Shown piece after piece: positions 1-5,198 of a stretch of 6,425 nt of DNA (its first letter is position 1; each line of letters opens with the position of its first letter). The position numbers were made by a program, and so were the translations under genes. The notes under the pieces are model-generated. The model did no database searches. It was not told the origin of the DNA and saw nothing but the letters and a program-made list of their open reading frames with translations. This stretch comes from Mesorhizobium sp. (lineage in GTDB: Bacteria > Pseudomonadota > Alphaproteobacteria > Rhizobiales > Rhizobiaceae), in NCBI GenBank assembly GCA_019509685.1, contig JAEKLU010000084.1, positions 1 to 6,425 on the forward strand, in the 5' to 3' direction.

Positions 1-407
1 GGTTGCTGTTCGCTTAGCGCCAAGGTCTGCTCTGTCGGTTCGGCCTGCTCGGCCGTATCGGGTTCGATCGGCGGATCCGCGTCGGGCTCGGCCTTGTCGG
101 CGACAGGGTCGGTCACCGGGTTCGGATCGACAGGCGTTTCCTCGGCGGCGTTGGGCGGGATAGGGCTGATCGTATCCAGCACGTCCGGGTCTTCCGGCAC
201 AGGCGGCGCACTGACGAGCGGCACCATATCGACCGTCAATGCCGGCGGCGGGCCGCCGTCGGCCGTGTCGGTGAAGCTCAGATTCTGCACCGCATAGGCG
301 ACCGCCACATGCGCGGCCAGAATGATCGCGGCAGCGCTTGTCCACAAACCGGCTTCGCGCATGCCGAAGCGGGATCGAGAGGATAGGGTGGCGATCGTTT
401 GCGTCAT
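1..407 (-). CDS. tonB: TonB family energy-transducing protein (C-terminus cut by window edge)
   Basis: TonB is anchored in the inner membrane and spans the periplasm to pass ExbB/ExbD-harvested proton-motive force to outer-membrane siderophore or heme receptors. The 135 visible residues show a short basic cytoplasmic start, one hydrophobic anchor at about residues 22-41 containing a histidine (H33) placed like the important anchor His of E. coli TonB, then a segment PPALTVDMVPL typical of the region just after the anchor. From about residue 66 it becomes a Pro/Glu/Asp-rich spacer as expected for the periplasm-spanning part. The C-terminal receptor-binding domain lies outside the window. The ATG overlaps the exbD stop codon by four bases (ATGA), with GGAAG nine bases upstream, so it is translated with exbD as the fourth gene of the operon. 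The acidic rather than Lys-Pro spacer is usual in rhizobia. TolA-like proteins are the alternative, but the neighbours favour TonB. Confidence 0.88.
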   Translation of the reverse strand, partial: MTQTIATLSSRSRFGMREAGLWTSAAAIILAAHVAVAYAVQNLSFTDTADGGPPPALTVDMVPLVSAPPVPEDPDVLDTISPIPPNAAEETPVDPNPVTDPVADKAEPDADPPIEPDTAEQAEPTEQTLALSEQQ

Positions 408-895
408 GGAGCCGGGCTTCCGCCCACGGCTGGCGCGGCTCCAGCAGGCGCGGAAGGAGCTGCATCGCCCGCGCCGGATGCCGTCTCCAGCCCGACCAGC
501 GCCACCTTCAGGTAGCCGGCATGGCGCAGCAGGTTCATCGCCTCCATCAGATCGCCATAGCCGACCGTCTTGTCGGCGCGCAGGAAGATGCGCGTCTGCT
601 TATCGCCCTTGGTTCTTGAGTCGAGCACGGCGGCAAAGGCCGGGCGCGGCACGCTGTCATTGCCGATCGCCAGCGTCAGGTCGCTTTTCAGCGTCAGGAA
701 CAGCGGCATCTCGGGCCGTGGCGCCGGCGTCGCCGTCGATCCCGGCAGGTCGACATTGACATCGACGGTCGCGAGCGGGGCCGCGACCATGAAGATGATC
801 AAAAGCACCAGGATCACGTCGATGAACGGCGTGACGTTGATGTCGTGGGTTTCCTCGAGATCGTCGCCGGCCGTTTCGCGTATTCGCGTTGCCAT
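404..895 (-). CDS. exbD: TonB-system proton channel subunit ExbD
   Basis: ExbD forms, with ExbB, the inner-membrane proton channel that energises TonB. The protein is 163 residues: a short cytoplasmic N-terminus, one transmembrane helix at about residues 22-40, then a periplasmic domain. The family signature DINVTPFIDVILVLLIIFMV surrounds the helix, and its Asp26 corresponds to the essential membrane Asp25 of E. coli ExbD. The segment with RADK and the following GDLMEAM helix (about 106-122) fits the periplasmic fold. The last 25 or so residues are an Ala/Gly/Pro-rich tail beyond the usual fold, so the protein is longer than E. coli ExbD (141 residues). A GGAG ribosome binding site nine bases before the ATG overlaps the end of exbB. 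The stop overlaps the tonB start. TolR is the closest alternative, but the position between exbB and tonB and the link to fhuC argue for ExbD. Confidence 0.95.
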   Translation of the reverse strand: MATRIRETAGDDLEETHDINVTPFIDVILVLLIIFMVAAPLATVDVNVDLPGSTATPAPRPEMPLFLTLKSDLTLAIGNDSVPRPAFAAVLDSRTKGDKQTRIFLRADKTVGYGDLMEAMNLLRHAGYLKVALVGLETASGAGDAAPSAPAGAAPAVGGSPAP

Positions 896-901
896 CGCCG
901 T

Positions 902-1906
902 TTACTCCGCCGCGAGCGCCGCTGCCGGCGGCACCGTGCGGAAGTCGAGATCGCGGCTGACCAGGCGCTCGACGCCGGCCGAGGCGTCGGCGAGGATCTG
1001 CTTGTAGCCGGCTATCGAGCGCGCGAAGACGTTGTAGATGACCACGGCGGGAATGGCCGCCACCAGGCCCATGGCAGTGGCAAGCAGCGCCTCGGCGATG
1101 CCCGGCGCCACCACCGCCAGGTTGGTGGTCTGCGCCTGCGAGATGCCGATGAAGGCGTTCATGATGCCCCATACGGTGCCGAACAGGCCGACGAAGGGCG
1201 CTGTCGAGCCGATGGTGGCGAGCAGGCCGGTGCCGCGCGACATGCGCCGCGAGGCTGCCGCCTCGATGCGCGACAGCCGCGATGCGACGCGCTCCTTCAG
1301 GCCATCGCCAGAGGCATGGTCGAGCGCGCCGGCCGAAAGTGCTGCCTCTTCCTCGGCGGCCCGCACCAGAAGCGCGCCTGGACCGCCGCTATGGCCAAGC
1401 GCACGGCCGGCCTGCATCAGCGTCGCGGCGTCGCCGATCGCGTTGGCGGCGCGGCGGGCTCGGAGCTTGCCGCCGAAGATCTCCAGCGATTTGGCGAGCC
1501 AGATCGTCCAGGTGACCAGCGACGCGAAGGCGAGGCCGACCATCACCGCCTTCACGACGATGTCGGCGGCCATGAACATGCCCCATGGCGACAAATCATG
1601 CGGCAGCGTCAGCGAAATGGCGGAAGGTTCCTCGTTCGGGATCGTGTTCGGAGCCGGCTGGGTTGCCGGCGCCGCTGCGCCGGCGGGTGCCTGAACCACA
1701 GGTGTGGCCGGTGTCCGGGCCGCAGGCGCTGGCGTGACCGGAGCGCCGATGGCGGGCGCTGCCGGCTGTTGAACGCGCGGTTGTGTGGCAGGGGCCGGCG
1801 CCGCTGGCTGCTCCTGCGCCGTGGTGATACCGGCCGAAAGAATGAGAGATGCGGCCAGCGCCGCGAAAAGACCGTTCCGGGACAAGGCTCGTCCTCGCTT
1901 CATCAT
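902..1906 (-). CDS. exbB: TonB-system proton channel subunit ExbB with signal peptide and Pro/Ala-rich extension
   Basis: ExbB is the multispanning subunit of the inner-membrane proton channel that stabilises and energises TonB (MotA/TolQ/ExbB family). From the ATG at 1906 it is 334 residues. Residues 1-30 look like a signal peptide ending near TTAQ. Residues 31-95 are a low-complexity Ala/Pro/Gln/Thr linker. The conserved core has transmembrane segments at about 112-137, 228-250 and 267-293, with family stretches [21 protein letters not shown] and [22 protein letters not shown]. coli ExbB (244 residues) lacks this extension, but rhizobial and some other proteobacterial ExbB proteins have it, so it would lie in the periplasm. 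The start is set by a four-base ATGA overlap with the fhuC stop. There is no Shine-Dalgarno sequence, so translation probably depends on ribosomes finishing fhuC. A second ATG follows at once. The reading frame stays open far upstream, but that part is out of frame with fhuC and not real. Confidence 0.95.
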   Translation of the reverse strand: MMKRGRALSRNGLFAALAASLILSAGITTAQEQPAAPAPATQPRVQQPAAPAIGAPVTPAPAARTPATPVVQAPAGAAAPATQPAPNTIPNEEPSAISLTLPHDLSPWGMFMAADIVVKAVMVGLAFASLVTWTIWLAKSLEIFGGKLRARRAANAIGDAATLMQAGRALGHSGGPGALLVRAAEEEAALSAGALDHASGDGLKERVASRLSRIEAAASRRMSRGTGLLATIGSTAPFVGLFGTVWGIMNAFIGISQAQTTNLAVVAPGIAEALLATAMGLVAAIPAVVIYNVFARSIAGYKQILADASAGVERLVSRDLDFRTVPPAAALAAE

Positions 1907-2721
1907 TGTACGTAACCAATAGGCTGGCCGGTGACGGGGTGTCTCAGCACGCCCATCTCGACGCCGAAAATCTCCTTGAGCACGTCGCCCTGCATGATCT
2001 CGGCGGGCGTGCCGCGTCTCAAGAGCCGGCCTTCCTTCAGCGCGATCAGCTCGTCGCAATAGCGCGCCGCCATGTTGGGGTCGTGCAGCACCACGACGAC
2101 GCACAGGTCGCGCTTGCGGCTGAGCTCCTTGACCAGCGCCAGCACCTCGACCTGATGGGCGATGTCGAGCGCCGAGATCGGCTCGTCGAGCAGCATGACG
2201 CCGGCATTCTGCGCCACCAGCATGGCGAGCCAGGCGCGCTGCCGCTCGCCGCCGGAGAGCTCGTCGACCAGGCGGTCGGCGAAACCGGTCATGTCGGTGA
2301 GCACCAGCGCTTCCTCGACATGCTGCCTGTCCTGCGGCCCGAAGCGGCCAAGGGCGCCGTGCCAGGGATAGCGGCCGAGCGATGCCAGCTCGCGCACTGT
2401 CATGCCGGTCACCGCCGGCGTCGTCTGCGGCAGATAAGCCAGCGCCCGCGCCAGCTCGCGCGCGCCCCAACCCGCCAGCGGGCGTTCGGCGAAGCGGATG
2501 TCGCCGGAGCTTGCCGGCTGCTGCCGCGCCAGGAGCTTGACCAGCGTCGACTTGCCGGAGCCGTTATGGCCGATCAGCCCATAGACGCGCGAGCGCTGCA
2601 ACTCCAGCGAGACCGGCCCGAGCAATATGCGCTCGCCGACCGCAAAACTCACGGCGTCGACCTGAAAGGCTTTCTCGGCATCCGTTGCGGCCAACATCAT
2701 CTCCAAGGCAGCTCTCGCCAT
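1903..2721 (-). CDS. fhuC: Ferric-siderophore (hydroxamate-type) ABC transporter ATP-binding protein
   Basis: This ATPase drives import of ferric siderophores through an inner-membrane permease of the FecCD/FhuB type. The 272 residues contain Walker [10 protein letters not shown] (51-59), Q-loop Gln98, signature LSGGERQR (154-161), Walker B VMLLDEP (174-180) with catalytic Glu179, D-loop SALD (182-185) and switch His212. Stretches such as [44 protein letters not shown] and GTPAEIM follow E. coli FhuC closely, so I call it fhuC rather than hmuV or fepC. Length fits the family (E. coli 265). I use the ATG at 2721. The ATG pair at 2700 and 2697 is a weaker alternative. It is the first gene of the fhuC-exbB-exbD-tonB operon, directly behind a promoter with iron-operator motifs. 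Its partners, a permease and a periplasmic binding protein, are absent here, so they must be encoded elsewhere or beyond the left edge. One small oddity is DEPIS in place of the usual DEPTS. Confidence 0.93.
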   Translation of the reverse strand: MARAALEMMLAATDAEKAFQVDAVSFAVGERILLGPVSLELQRSRVYGLIGHNGSGKSTLVKLLARQQPASSGDIRFAERPLAGWGARELARALAYLPQTTPAVTGMTVRELASLGRYPWHGALGRFGPQDRQHVEEALVLTDMTGFADRLVDELSGGERQRAWLAMLVAQNAGVMLLDEPISALDIAHQVEVLALVKELSRKRDLCVVVVLHDPNMAARYCDELIALKEGRLLRRGTPAEIMQGDVLKEIFGVEMGVLRHPVTGQPIGYVQ

Positions 2722-2749
2722 TCAAGCTTGAGCACGAGCGGATGCCGGT

Positions 2750-2778
2750 TGACTATGAAACATGACTTTACTAGTCAA
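2750..2778 (-). promoter_or_regulatory. Likely promoter of the fhuC-exbB-exbD-tonB operon
   Basis: On the minus strand a -35 box TTGACT lies at 2778-2773. A weak -10 follows, either CATAGT (2757-2752, 15-base spacer) or TAGTCA (2755-2750, 17-base spacer). Transcription would start near 2743, about 20 bases before the fhuC ATG. The -35 box lies within the first TGA-N9-TCA motif, so a bound repressor would block RNA polymerase. The element sequences are visible; the activity is inferred. Confidence 0.55.
2763..2777. promoter_or_regulatory. Iron-responsive operator motif 1 (TGA-N9-TCA), RirA-type
   Basis: The 15 bases TGAC-TTTACTA-GTCA form a dyad with perfect four-base arms and match the TGA-N9-TCA iron-responsive-operator consensus described for RirA-controlled genes in Rhizobium. 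It overlaps the -35 box in front of the iron-uptake operon, which is where a repressor acting under iron-replete conditions should sit. A longer inverted repeat, GTTGACTA at 2748-2755 with TAGTCAAC at 2772-2779, also surrounds the site. Binding by RirA is inferred from the motif and the gene content. Confidence 0.6.
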
Positions 2779-2787
2779 CTATAAAGG

Positions 2788-2802
2788 TGATTGCGCCGAT
2801 CA
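2788..2802. promoter_or_regulatory. Iron-responsive operator motif 2 (TGA-N9-TCA)
   Basis: A second match, TGAT-TGCGCCG-ATCA, again has perfect four-base arms and a seven-base centre, exactly 25 bp from the centre of motif 1. It lies upstream of the fhuC -35 box. It also lies just downstream of TATAAA (2780-2785), a possible plus-strand -10, so it could control a divergent transcript toward the hydrolase gene. Its arms differ in the fourth base from motif 1. It is less certain than motif 1 because its centre is GC-rich. Confidence 0.45.
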
Positions 2803-2818
2803 ACAAATTGCGGTGGCA

Positions 2819-2833
2819 TCCCTTGCACAGGGA
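2819..2833. repeat. Small inverted repeat in the divergent spacer
   Basis: TCCCT (2819-2823) and AGGGA (2829-2833) are perfect complements around a five-base centre TGCAC. It sits between the second iron-operator motif and the larger hairpin at 2836-2881. It could be a protein-binding dyad or an RNA hairpin in the leader of the plus-strand gene. At this size chance is quite possible. Confidence 0.3.
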
Positions 2834-2835
2834 AT

Positions 2836-2881
2836 TGCTGGGCGTCGGCGGCGTCTATCGGCGCCTGCATGACGCCCAGCA
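2836..2881. repeat. 11-bp perfect inverted repeat (leader hairpin)
   Basis: TGCTGGGCGTC (2836-2846) pairs perfectly with GACGCCCAGCA (2871-2881). Inside, GGCG (2847-2850) can pair with CGCC (2862-2865), leaving TGCAT bulged on one side, so the RNA could form a long GC-rich stem-loop. No T-run follows on the plus strand, so an intrinsic terminator is unlikely in that direction. It lies about 95 bases before the preferred hydrolase start and might be a leader structure or an operator. The pairing is seen directly; the role is unknown. Confidence 0.5.
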
Positions 2882-2975
2882 TCTGGCGCAGGCATAGTGA
2901 CCGCGCTGGACGGCGGCGCGCCTCCCAGCCACCATGGTAGAGAGCACAAGCAGCAAGAACCGGGGCAAGCCACCG

Positions 2976-3650
2976 ATGATCAAGGCGATACCGTTCGACT
3001 TCCCCTATGATGGCCGCCTGGTGCCACGGCACACGGCGCTGTTAGCCATCGACCTGCAGGAGGATTTCCTGTCGCCGAACGGCTATTTCGCCAGGAAGGG
3101 CTACGACCCCTCGCCGCTGCGCGCCATCCTGCCGACGGTGAACCGGCTGATGAGCGCGGCGCGTGCGGCCGGCGTCACCATCGTCCACACCAGGCAGGGC
3201 TACCGCGCCGACATGGCGGACATGACGCCTTACGAGACATGGCGCCGCAAGCGCTCGGGCCTGGACGGCACCGATGTCCTGCTGCGCTCCGGCCCCGGCT
3301 TCCAGATTGTCGCCGATATCGAGGTGAGGCCCGAAGACATCGTCATCGACAAGACCTGCAACAGCGCCTTCACCTATACCGATCTCGAGCTGGTGCTGCG
3401 CGCGCGGGACATCACGCATCTGCTGTTCACCGGCTGCACGACCGATGTGTGCGTGCACACCACGTTGCGCGAGGCCTGCGACCGCAATTTCCAATGCCTG
3501 ACGATTTCCGACGCCTGCGCCAGCGGCGACCAATATGCCCACGAAGCCGCGCTGCATATGGTGACGGTCGAGGACGGCGTGTTCGGCGCGCTCGCGGATT
3601 CCCAAGCGGTTATCGCGGCGCTGTCCAAGTTCACGAGCGCCGCGCGGTAG
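2976..3650 (+). CDS. Isochorismatase-fold cysteine hydrolase, biuret hydrolase-like
   Basis: Members of this alpha/beta family hydrolyse amide or ester bonds in small molecules (isochorismate, nicotinamide, biuret, ureidoacrylate) through an Asp-Lys-Cys triad. Numbered from the ATG at 2976 (224 residues), the triad is Asp26 in LLAIDLQEDF, Lys126 in IDKTCNSAF and Cys159 in TGCTTDVCVHTT. The last includes the usual TxxCV nucleophile turn. The N-terminal PYDGRLVPRHTALLAID, the HTRQGYRADMAD segment, TDLELVL and GGVFG-like EDGVFGALADSQA resemble rhizobial biuret amidohydrolase more than RutB or nicotinamidase, as far as I can recall those sequences. The substrate stays open. An in-frame ATG at 2934 would add 14 residues (MVESTSSKNRGKPP) that look unlike folded protein. 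GGGG about ten bases before 2976 is a weak ribosome binding site, and 2934 has none. The gene is divergent from fhuC and ends 7 bases from the stop of the opposing flavin monooxygenase gene. Confidence 0.88.
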   Translation: MIKAIPFDFPYDGRLVPRHTALLAIDLQEDFLSPNGYFARKGYDPSPLRAILPTVNRLMSAARAAGVTIVHTRQGYRADMADMTPYETWRRKRSGLDGTDVLLRSGPGFQIVADIEVRPEDIVIDKTCNSAFTYTDLELVLRARDITHLLFTGCTTDVCVHTTLREACDRNFQCLTISDACASGDQYAHEAALHMVTVEDGVFGALADSQAVIAALSKFTSAAR

Positions 3651-3657
3651 GTTCCAA

Positions 3658-4593
3658 TCAGACCGGAGCGCGGGCTTCCGACGGCACCGCAAATGTCGCG
3701 GGCTGGGGAAGCTCGGCCTCACGCCGCGCCAGCGAGTTCGAGACCAGCGTGATCGTCTCATGTCCGATGCGGCTGATCTCGTTCGGGCGGTCGATGCCGC
3801 TGACCATGAACTCCTCGATGCCCAGCGCGGCATAAGGCAACAGCGCCAGGGCGATCCGCGCCGGCGGTCCGGCGATGTCGACCGCTTTATGATCGGCGAT
3901 ACCTGTCCAGCCCTCGGGGCGAATGCGCACAGGAAGCGCGAACCGTAGCTTGCCGGCACGGCCATGCTCGGCGGCGGCACTGCGCGCGCGCTCGATCAGC
4001 CGGCGGGTCTCTTCGGGCGTGCCGGGGGCAAGCTCGAAGATGTCGGCATGCCGTCCAGCGACTTTCAGCGCGGTGCCGGACTGGCCGCCAAGGCGGATGG
4101 CGAGGTCGGCGCCATGCGGCCCCTTGCGAGGCACGAAGCCGCCTTTGACGCTGTAGAAGGCGCCTTCGTGGTCGAAAGGCCTGTCGTTCGACCACAGGCG
4201 CTTCAACAGCACCAGATATTCGTCGATGCGCTGCCAGACCACGCTGTGGCCGATCGGCCGCGCCTCGGCATCGCTGTCTTCCAGCGGCTCGCTCAGCATG
4301 CGAAGCGACAAGCGGCCGCCGCCGCTGCGGTCGAGCGCCGCCAGCTGCCTTGCCGCCACAGTCGGCTCGATCACGCCTGCCCAATGCGTCAGCACCACTT
4401 CGAGCGAGCCGGTGCGGTCGAGCGTCTGGGCGGCGATATCCATGTTTGTCAGAAGTCCGGCCGAATCGTCGACGACCAGCTTGCGGAAACCGGCGTCCTC
4501 GATCAGCGACAGCCTGGTCGCGGTCTCGGCGAAATCATAGAAGAAGCTGCCGTCGGCAGACTTTCCGGGAACATGCGTGAACTCGATCGGCAT
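3658..4593 (-). CDS. LLM-class flavin-dependent monooxygenase
   Basis: Luciferase-like (LLM) enzymes are cytoplasmic TIM barrels that use reduced FMN and oxygen to oxidise substrates such as alkanesulfonates, nitrilotriacetate or heterocycles. This protein is 311 residues from the ATG at 4593. Typical features are the opening strand IEFTHVPGK, LVVDDSAGLLTNMDIAAQTLD (substrate-side loop), THWAGVIEPTVAARQLAALDRSGGGRLSLRM (the barrel part that in the family reads ARQ.ATLD..S.GR...), and RLGGQSGTALKVAGRHADIFELAPGTPEE, the family's GG/S...A...ADG flavin phosphate region. It is nearer the SsuD/alkanesulfonate branch than bacterial luciferase, but at 311 residues shorter than SsuD (about 380). The substrate cannot be told. 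The frame is open to a GTG at 4620, but GGAGG at 4606-4602 is eight bases before the ATG at 4593, so I start there. It lies about 155 bases downstream of the small membrane protein gene on the same strand. Confidence 0.87.
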   Translation of the reverse strand: MPIEFTHVPGKSADGSFFYDFAETATRLSLIEDAGFRKLVVDDSAGLLTNMDIAAQTLDRTGSLEVVLTHWAGVIEPTVAARQLAALDRSGGGRLSLRMLSEPLEDSDAEARPIGHSVVWQRIDEYLVLLKRLWSNDRPFDHEGAFYSVKGGFVPRKGPHGADLAIRLGGQSGTALKVAGRHADIFELAPGTPEETRRLIERARSAAAEHGRAGKLRFALPVRIRPEGWTGIADHKAVDIAGPPARIALALLPYAALGIEEFMVSGIDRPNEISRIGHETITLVSNSLARREAELPQPATFAVPSEARAPV

Positions 4594-4694
4594 TGCCATC
4601 GCCTCCATCACGTTGATCACCCCGCTTCGAAAACCCTCGAATTGAACGCATGCGCAGGCATGCGACCGTACGCCGGTTTAATACCGGTCTTCAG

Positions 4695-4716
4695 CTCAGA
4701 TTACTCAACTCAGATT
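4695..4716. repeat. Pair of 8-bp direct repeats CTCAGATT
   Basis: CTCAGATT occurs at 4695-4702 and again at 4709-4716, a period of 14 bases, within the spacer upstream of the flavin monooxygenase gene. On the minus strand this reads AATCTGAG twice, next to a possible -35 box TTGAGT. Nearby, CCGGT (4673-4677) and ACCGG (4683-4687) form a small dyad, and GCATGCG is repeated at 4648-4654 and 4658-4664. A regulator site is possible; no known motif is recognised. Confidence 0.35.
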
Positions 4717-4726
4717 GTTATTGGTG

Positions 4727-4743
4727 CGGAGCCTTTGGCTCCG
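4727..4743 (-). terminator. Hairpin just after the small membrane protein gene (no U-tract)
   Basis: CGGAGCC and GGCTCCG form a perfect seven-base stem with a three-base loop, starting six bases after the stop codon of the 49-residue gene. The next bases on the minus strand are CACCAATAAC, without a T-run, so it is not a standard intrinsic terminator. It may protect the 3' end of the message, pause polymerase, or separate this gene from the monooxygenase gene downstream. Confidence 0.4.
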
Positions 4744-4749
4744 ATGCGG

Positions 4750-4899
4750 TCACGGAATGAGACCGAGAACCACCGCGCCGGTGAACACAAAGGCGAGCGC
4801 GAAGACGAGATAGGCGAAGGTGCCGCCATAGGCGGGCCTCCAGCTTTGGTGGGCGGTCAGCCTCTGGCCCTTGCGCTGAGCGTTCTGGATGTAGGTCAT
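4750..4899 (-). CDS. Small single-pass membrane protein, 49 residues, unknown function
   Basis: I do not recognise this protein. The frame runs from ATG (4899-4897) to TGA (4752-4750), preceded by a strong GGAGG ribosome binding site seven bases upstream, which is the main reason to call it. It begins MTYIQNAQRKGQRLTAHQSW, a basic, polar N-terminal half of about 25 residues with QNAQRKGQR. A hydrophobic segment follows at about residues 26-48 (rich in Ala, Val, Phe, Leu, with Gly), ending in LGLIP. The positive-inside rule puts the N-terminus in the cytoplasm. An AT-rich stretch with possible promoter boxes lies 25-55 bases upstream. A GC-rich hairpin follows the stop, and the flavin monooxygenase gene begins about 155 bases later on the same strand. 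It could be a subunit or regulator of a membrane complex, but nothing here shows which. It is short enough to be missed by gene callers. Confidence 0.65.
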   Translation of the reverse strand: MTYIQNAQRKGQRLTAHQSWRPAYGGTFAYLVFALAFVFTGAVVLGLIP

Positions 4900-5053
4900 G
4901 GTCGAGCCTCCGTCACGGCCATTAATCTATAAAGTTAGTAGACTTTGTCGATTGCTATTTTTCGACGATTTTTGGAACGAATTTCTCAGATTCATGAAAG
5001 CGGTGGTTTTCTGTGCCCTGATGGGCGTGGAATATCCGAGCTTCCCGTGGCCT

Positions 5054-5089
5054 CAATCGGGCTCAAAATGGCGCGAAATCAGCCGATTG
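5054..5089. repeat. Inverted repeat CAATCGG / CCGATTG upstream of the dehydrogenase gene
   Basis: CAATCGG at 5054-5060 is the perfect complement of CCGATTG at 5083-5089. Allowing one bulged G the pairing continues (GCT with AGC) to nine base pairs, enclosing about 18 bases. It lies 110 bases before the dehydrogenase start and 40 bases before its possible promoter, where an operator or upstream activator site could lie. The role is unknown. Confidence 0.35.
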
Positions 5090-5129
5090 CGGCAGGCTCC
5101 AGGCCCAACATCCGGGCGTTCGAGTGGCC

Positions 5130-5158
5130 TTGGCCGTCCCCCGCGCGAAAGATAGCAT
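5130..5158 (+). promoter_or_regulatory. Possible promoter for the short-chain dehydrogenase gene
   Basis: TTGGCC (5130-5135) and TAGCAT (5153-5158) are spaced by 17 bases, each matching four of six bases of the housekeeping sigma-factor consensus. A transcript would start near 5165, about 34 bases before the ATG. The match is modest, and such pairs arise by chance. Confidence 0.3.
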
Positions 5159-5198
5159 CGCTTGAACACGGCCACGCGGCTTGAAAGGGAAAAGTGAG

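Larger units (their letters stand above)
4900..5198. other. Divergent intergenic spacer between the small membrane protein and the short-chain dehydrogenase
   Basis: No convincing gene lies in these 299 bases; the open frames across it lack ribosome binding sites and family-like sequence. The left third (4920-4990) is AT-rich and unlike the rest of the window, fitting a promoter region for the minus-strand small gene: TCGACA at 4951-4946 and TAGATT at 4929-4924 are spaced 16 bases apart. A small dyad AAAGT (4931-4935) / ACTTT (4942-4946) overlaps it. GTCGA/TCGAC pair at 4947-4951 and 4962-4966. Further right is an inverted repeat at 5054-5089 and a possible plus-strand promoter at 5130-5158. 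Confidence 0.5.

Noticed and set aside
845..1915. Long plus-strand open frame of 356 codons opposite exbB
   Set aside because: It lies antisense to exbB, whose family motifs are clear. Its translation is Arg/Gly/His-rich with no recognisable domain, as expected from the complement of GC-rich codons.
1907..2470. Upstream extension of the exbB frame to 522 codons
   Set aside because: The extra part is out of frame with fhuC and Arg/Ala-rich. The true exbB start is the ATGA overlap at 1906, followed by a normal signal peptide.
1849..2784. Plus-strand open frame of 311 codons opposite fhuC
   Set aside because: It is a shadow of fhuC, which has every ABC ATPase motif. There is no ribosome binding site, and the composition is typical of antisense frames.
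2788..2896. Short plus-strand frame from GTG at 2788 to TAG at 2896 in the divergent spacer
   Set aside because: It would give about 35 residues ending in RRLHDAQHLAQA. It has no spaced ribosome binding site, starts inside an operator motif and matches nothing I recognise; the hairpins explain the sequence structure better.
3042..3980. Minus-strand open frame of 312 codons opposite the hydrolase gene
   Set aside because: It runs antisense to the hydrolase with its complete Asp-Lys-Cys triad and also overlaps the monooxygenase gene. It shows no protein family features.
3964..4932. Plus-strand open frame of 322 codons opposite the monooxygenase gene
   Set aside because: It is the complement of a clear LLM-family gene and of the small membrane protein gene, with no motifs of its own.
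4898..5184. Two overlapping plus-strand frames of 79 and 85 codons in the spacer before the dehydrogenase
   Set aside because: No ribosome binding site, mixed composition crossing from AT-rich to GC-rich DNA, and mutual overlap in different frames suggest chance open frames.
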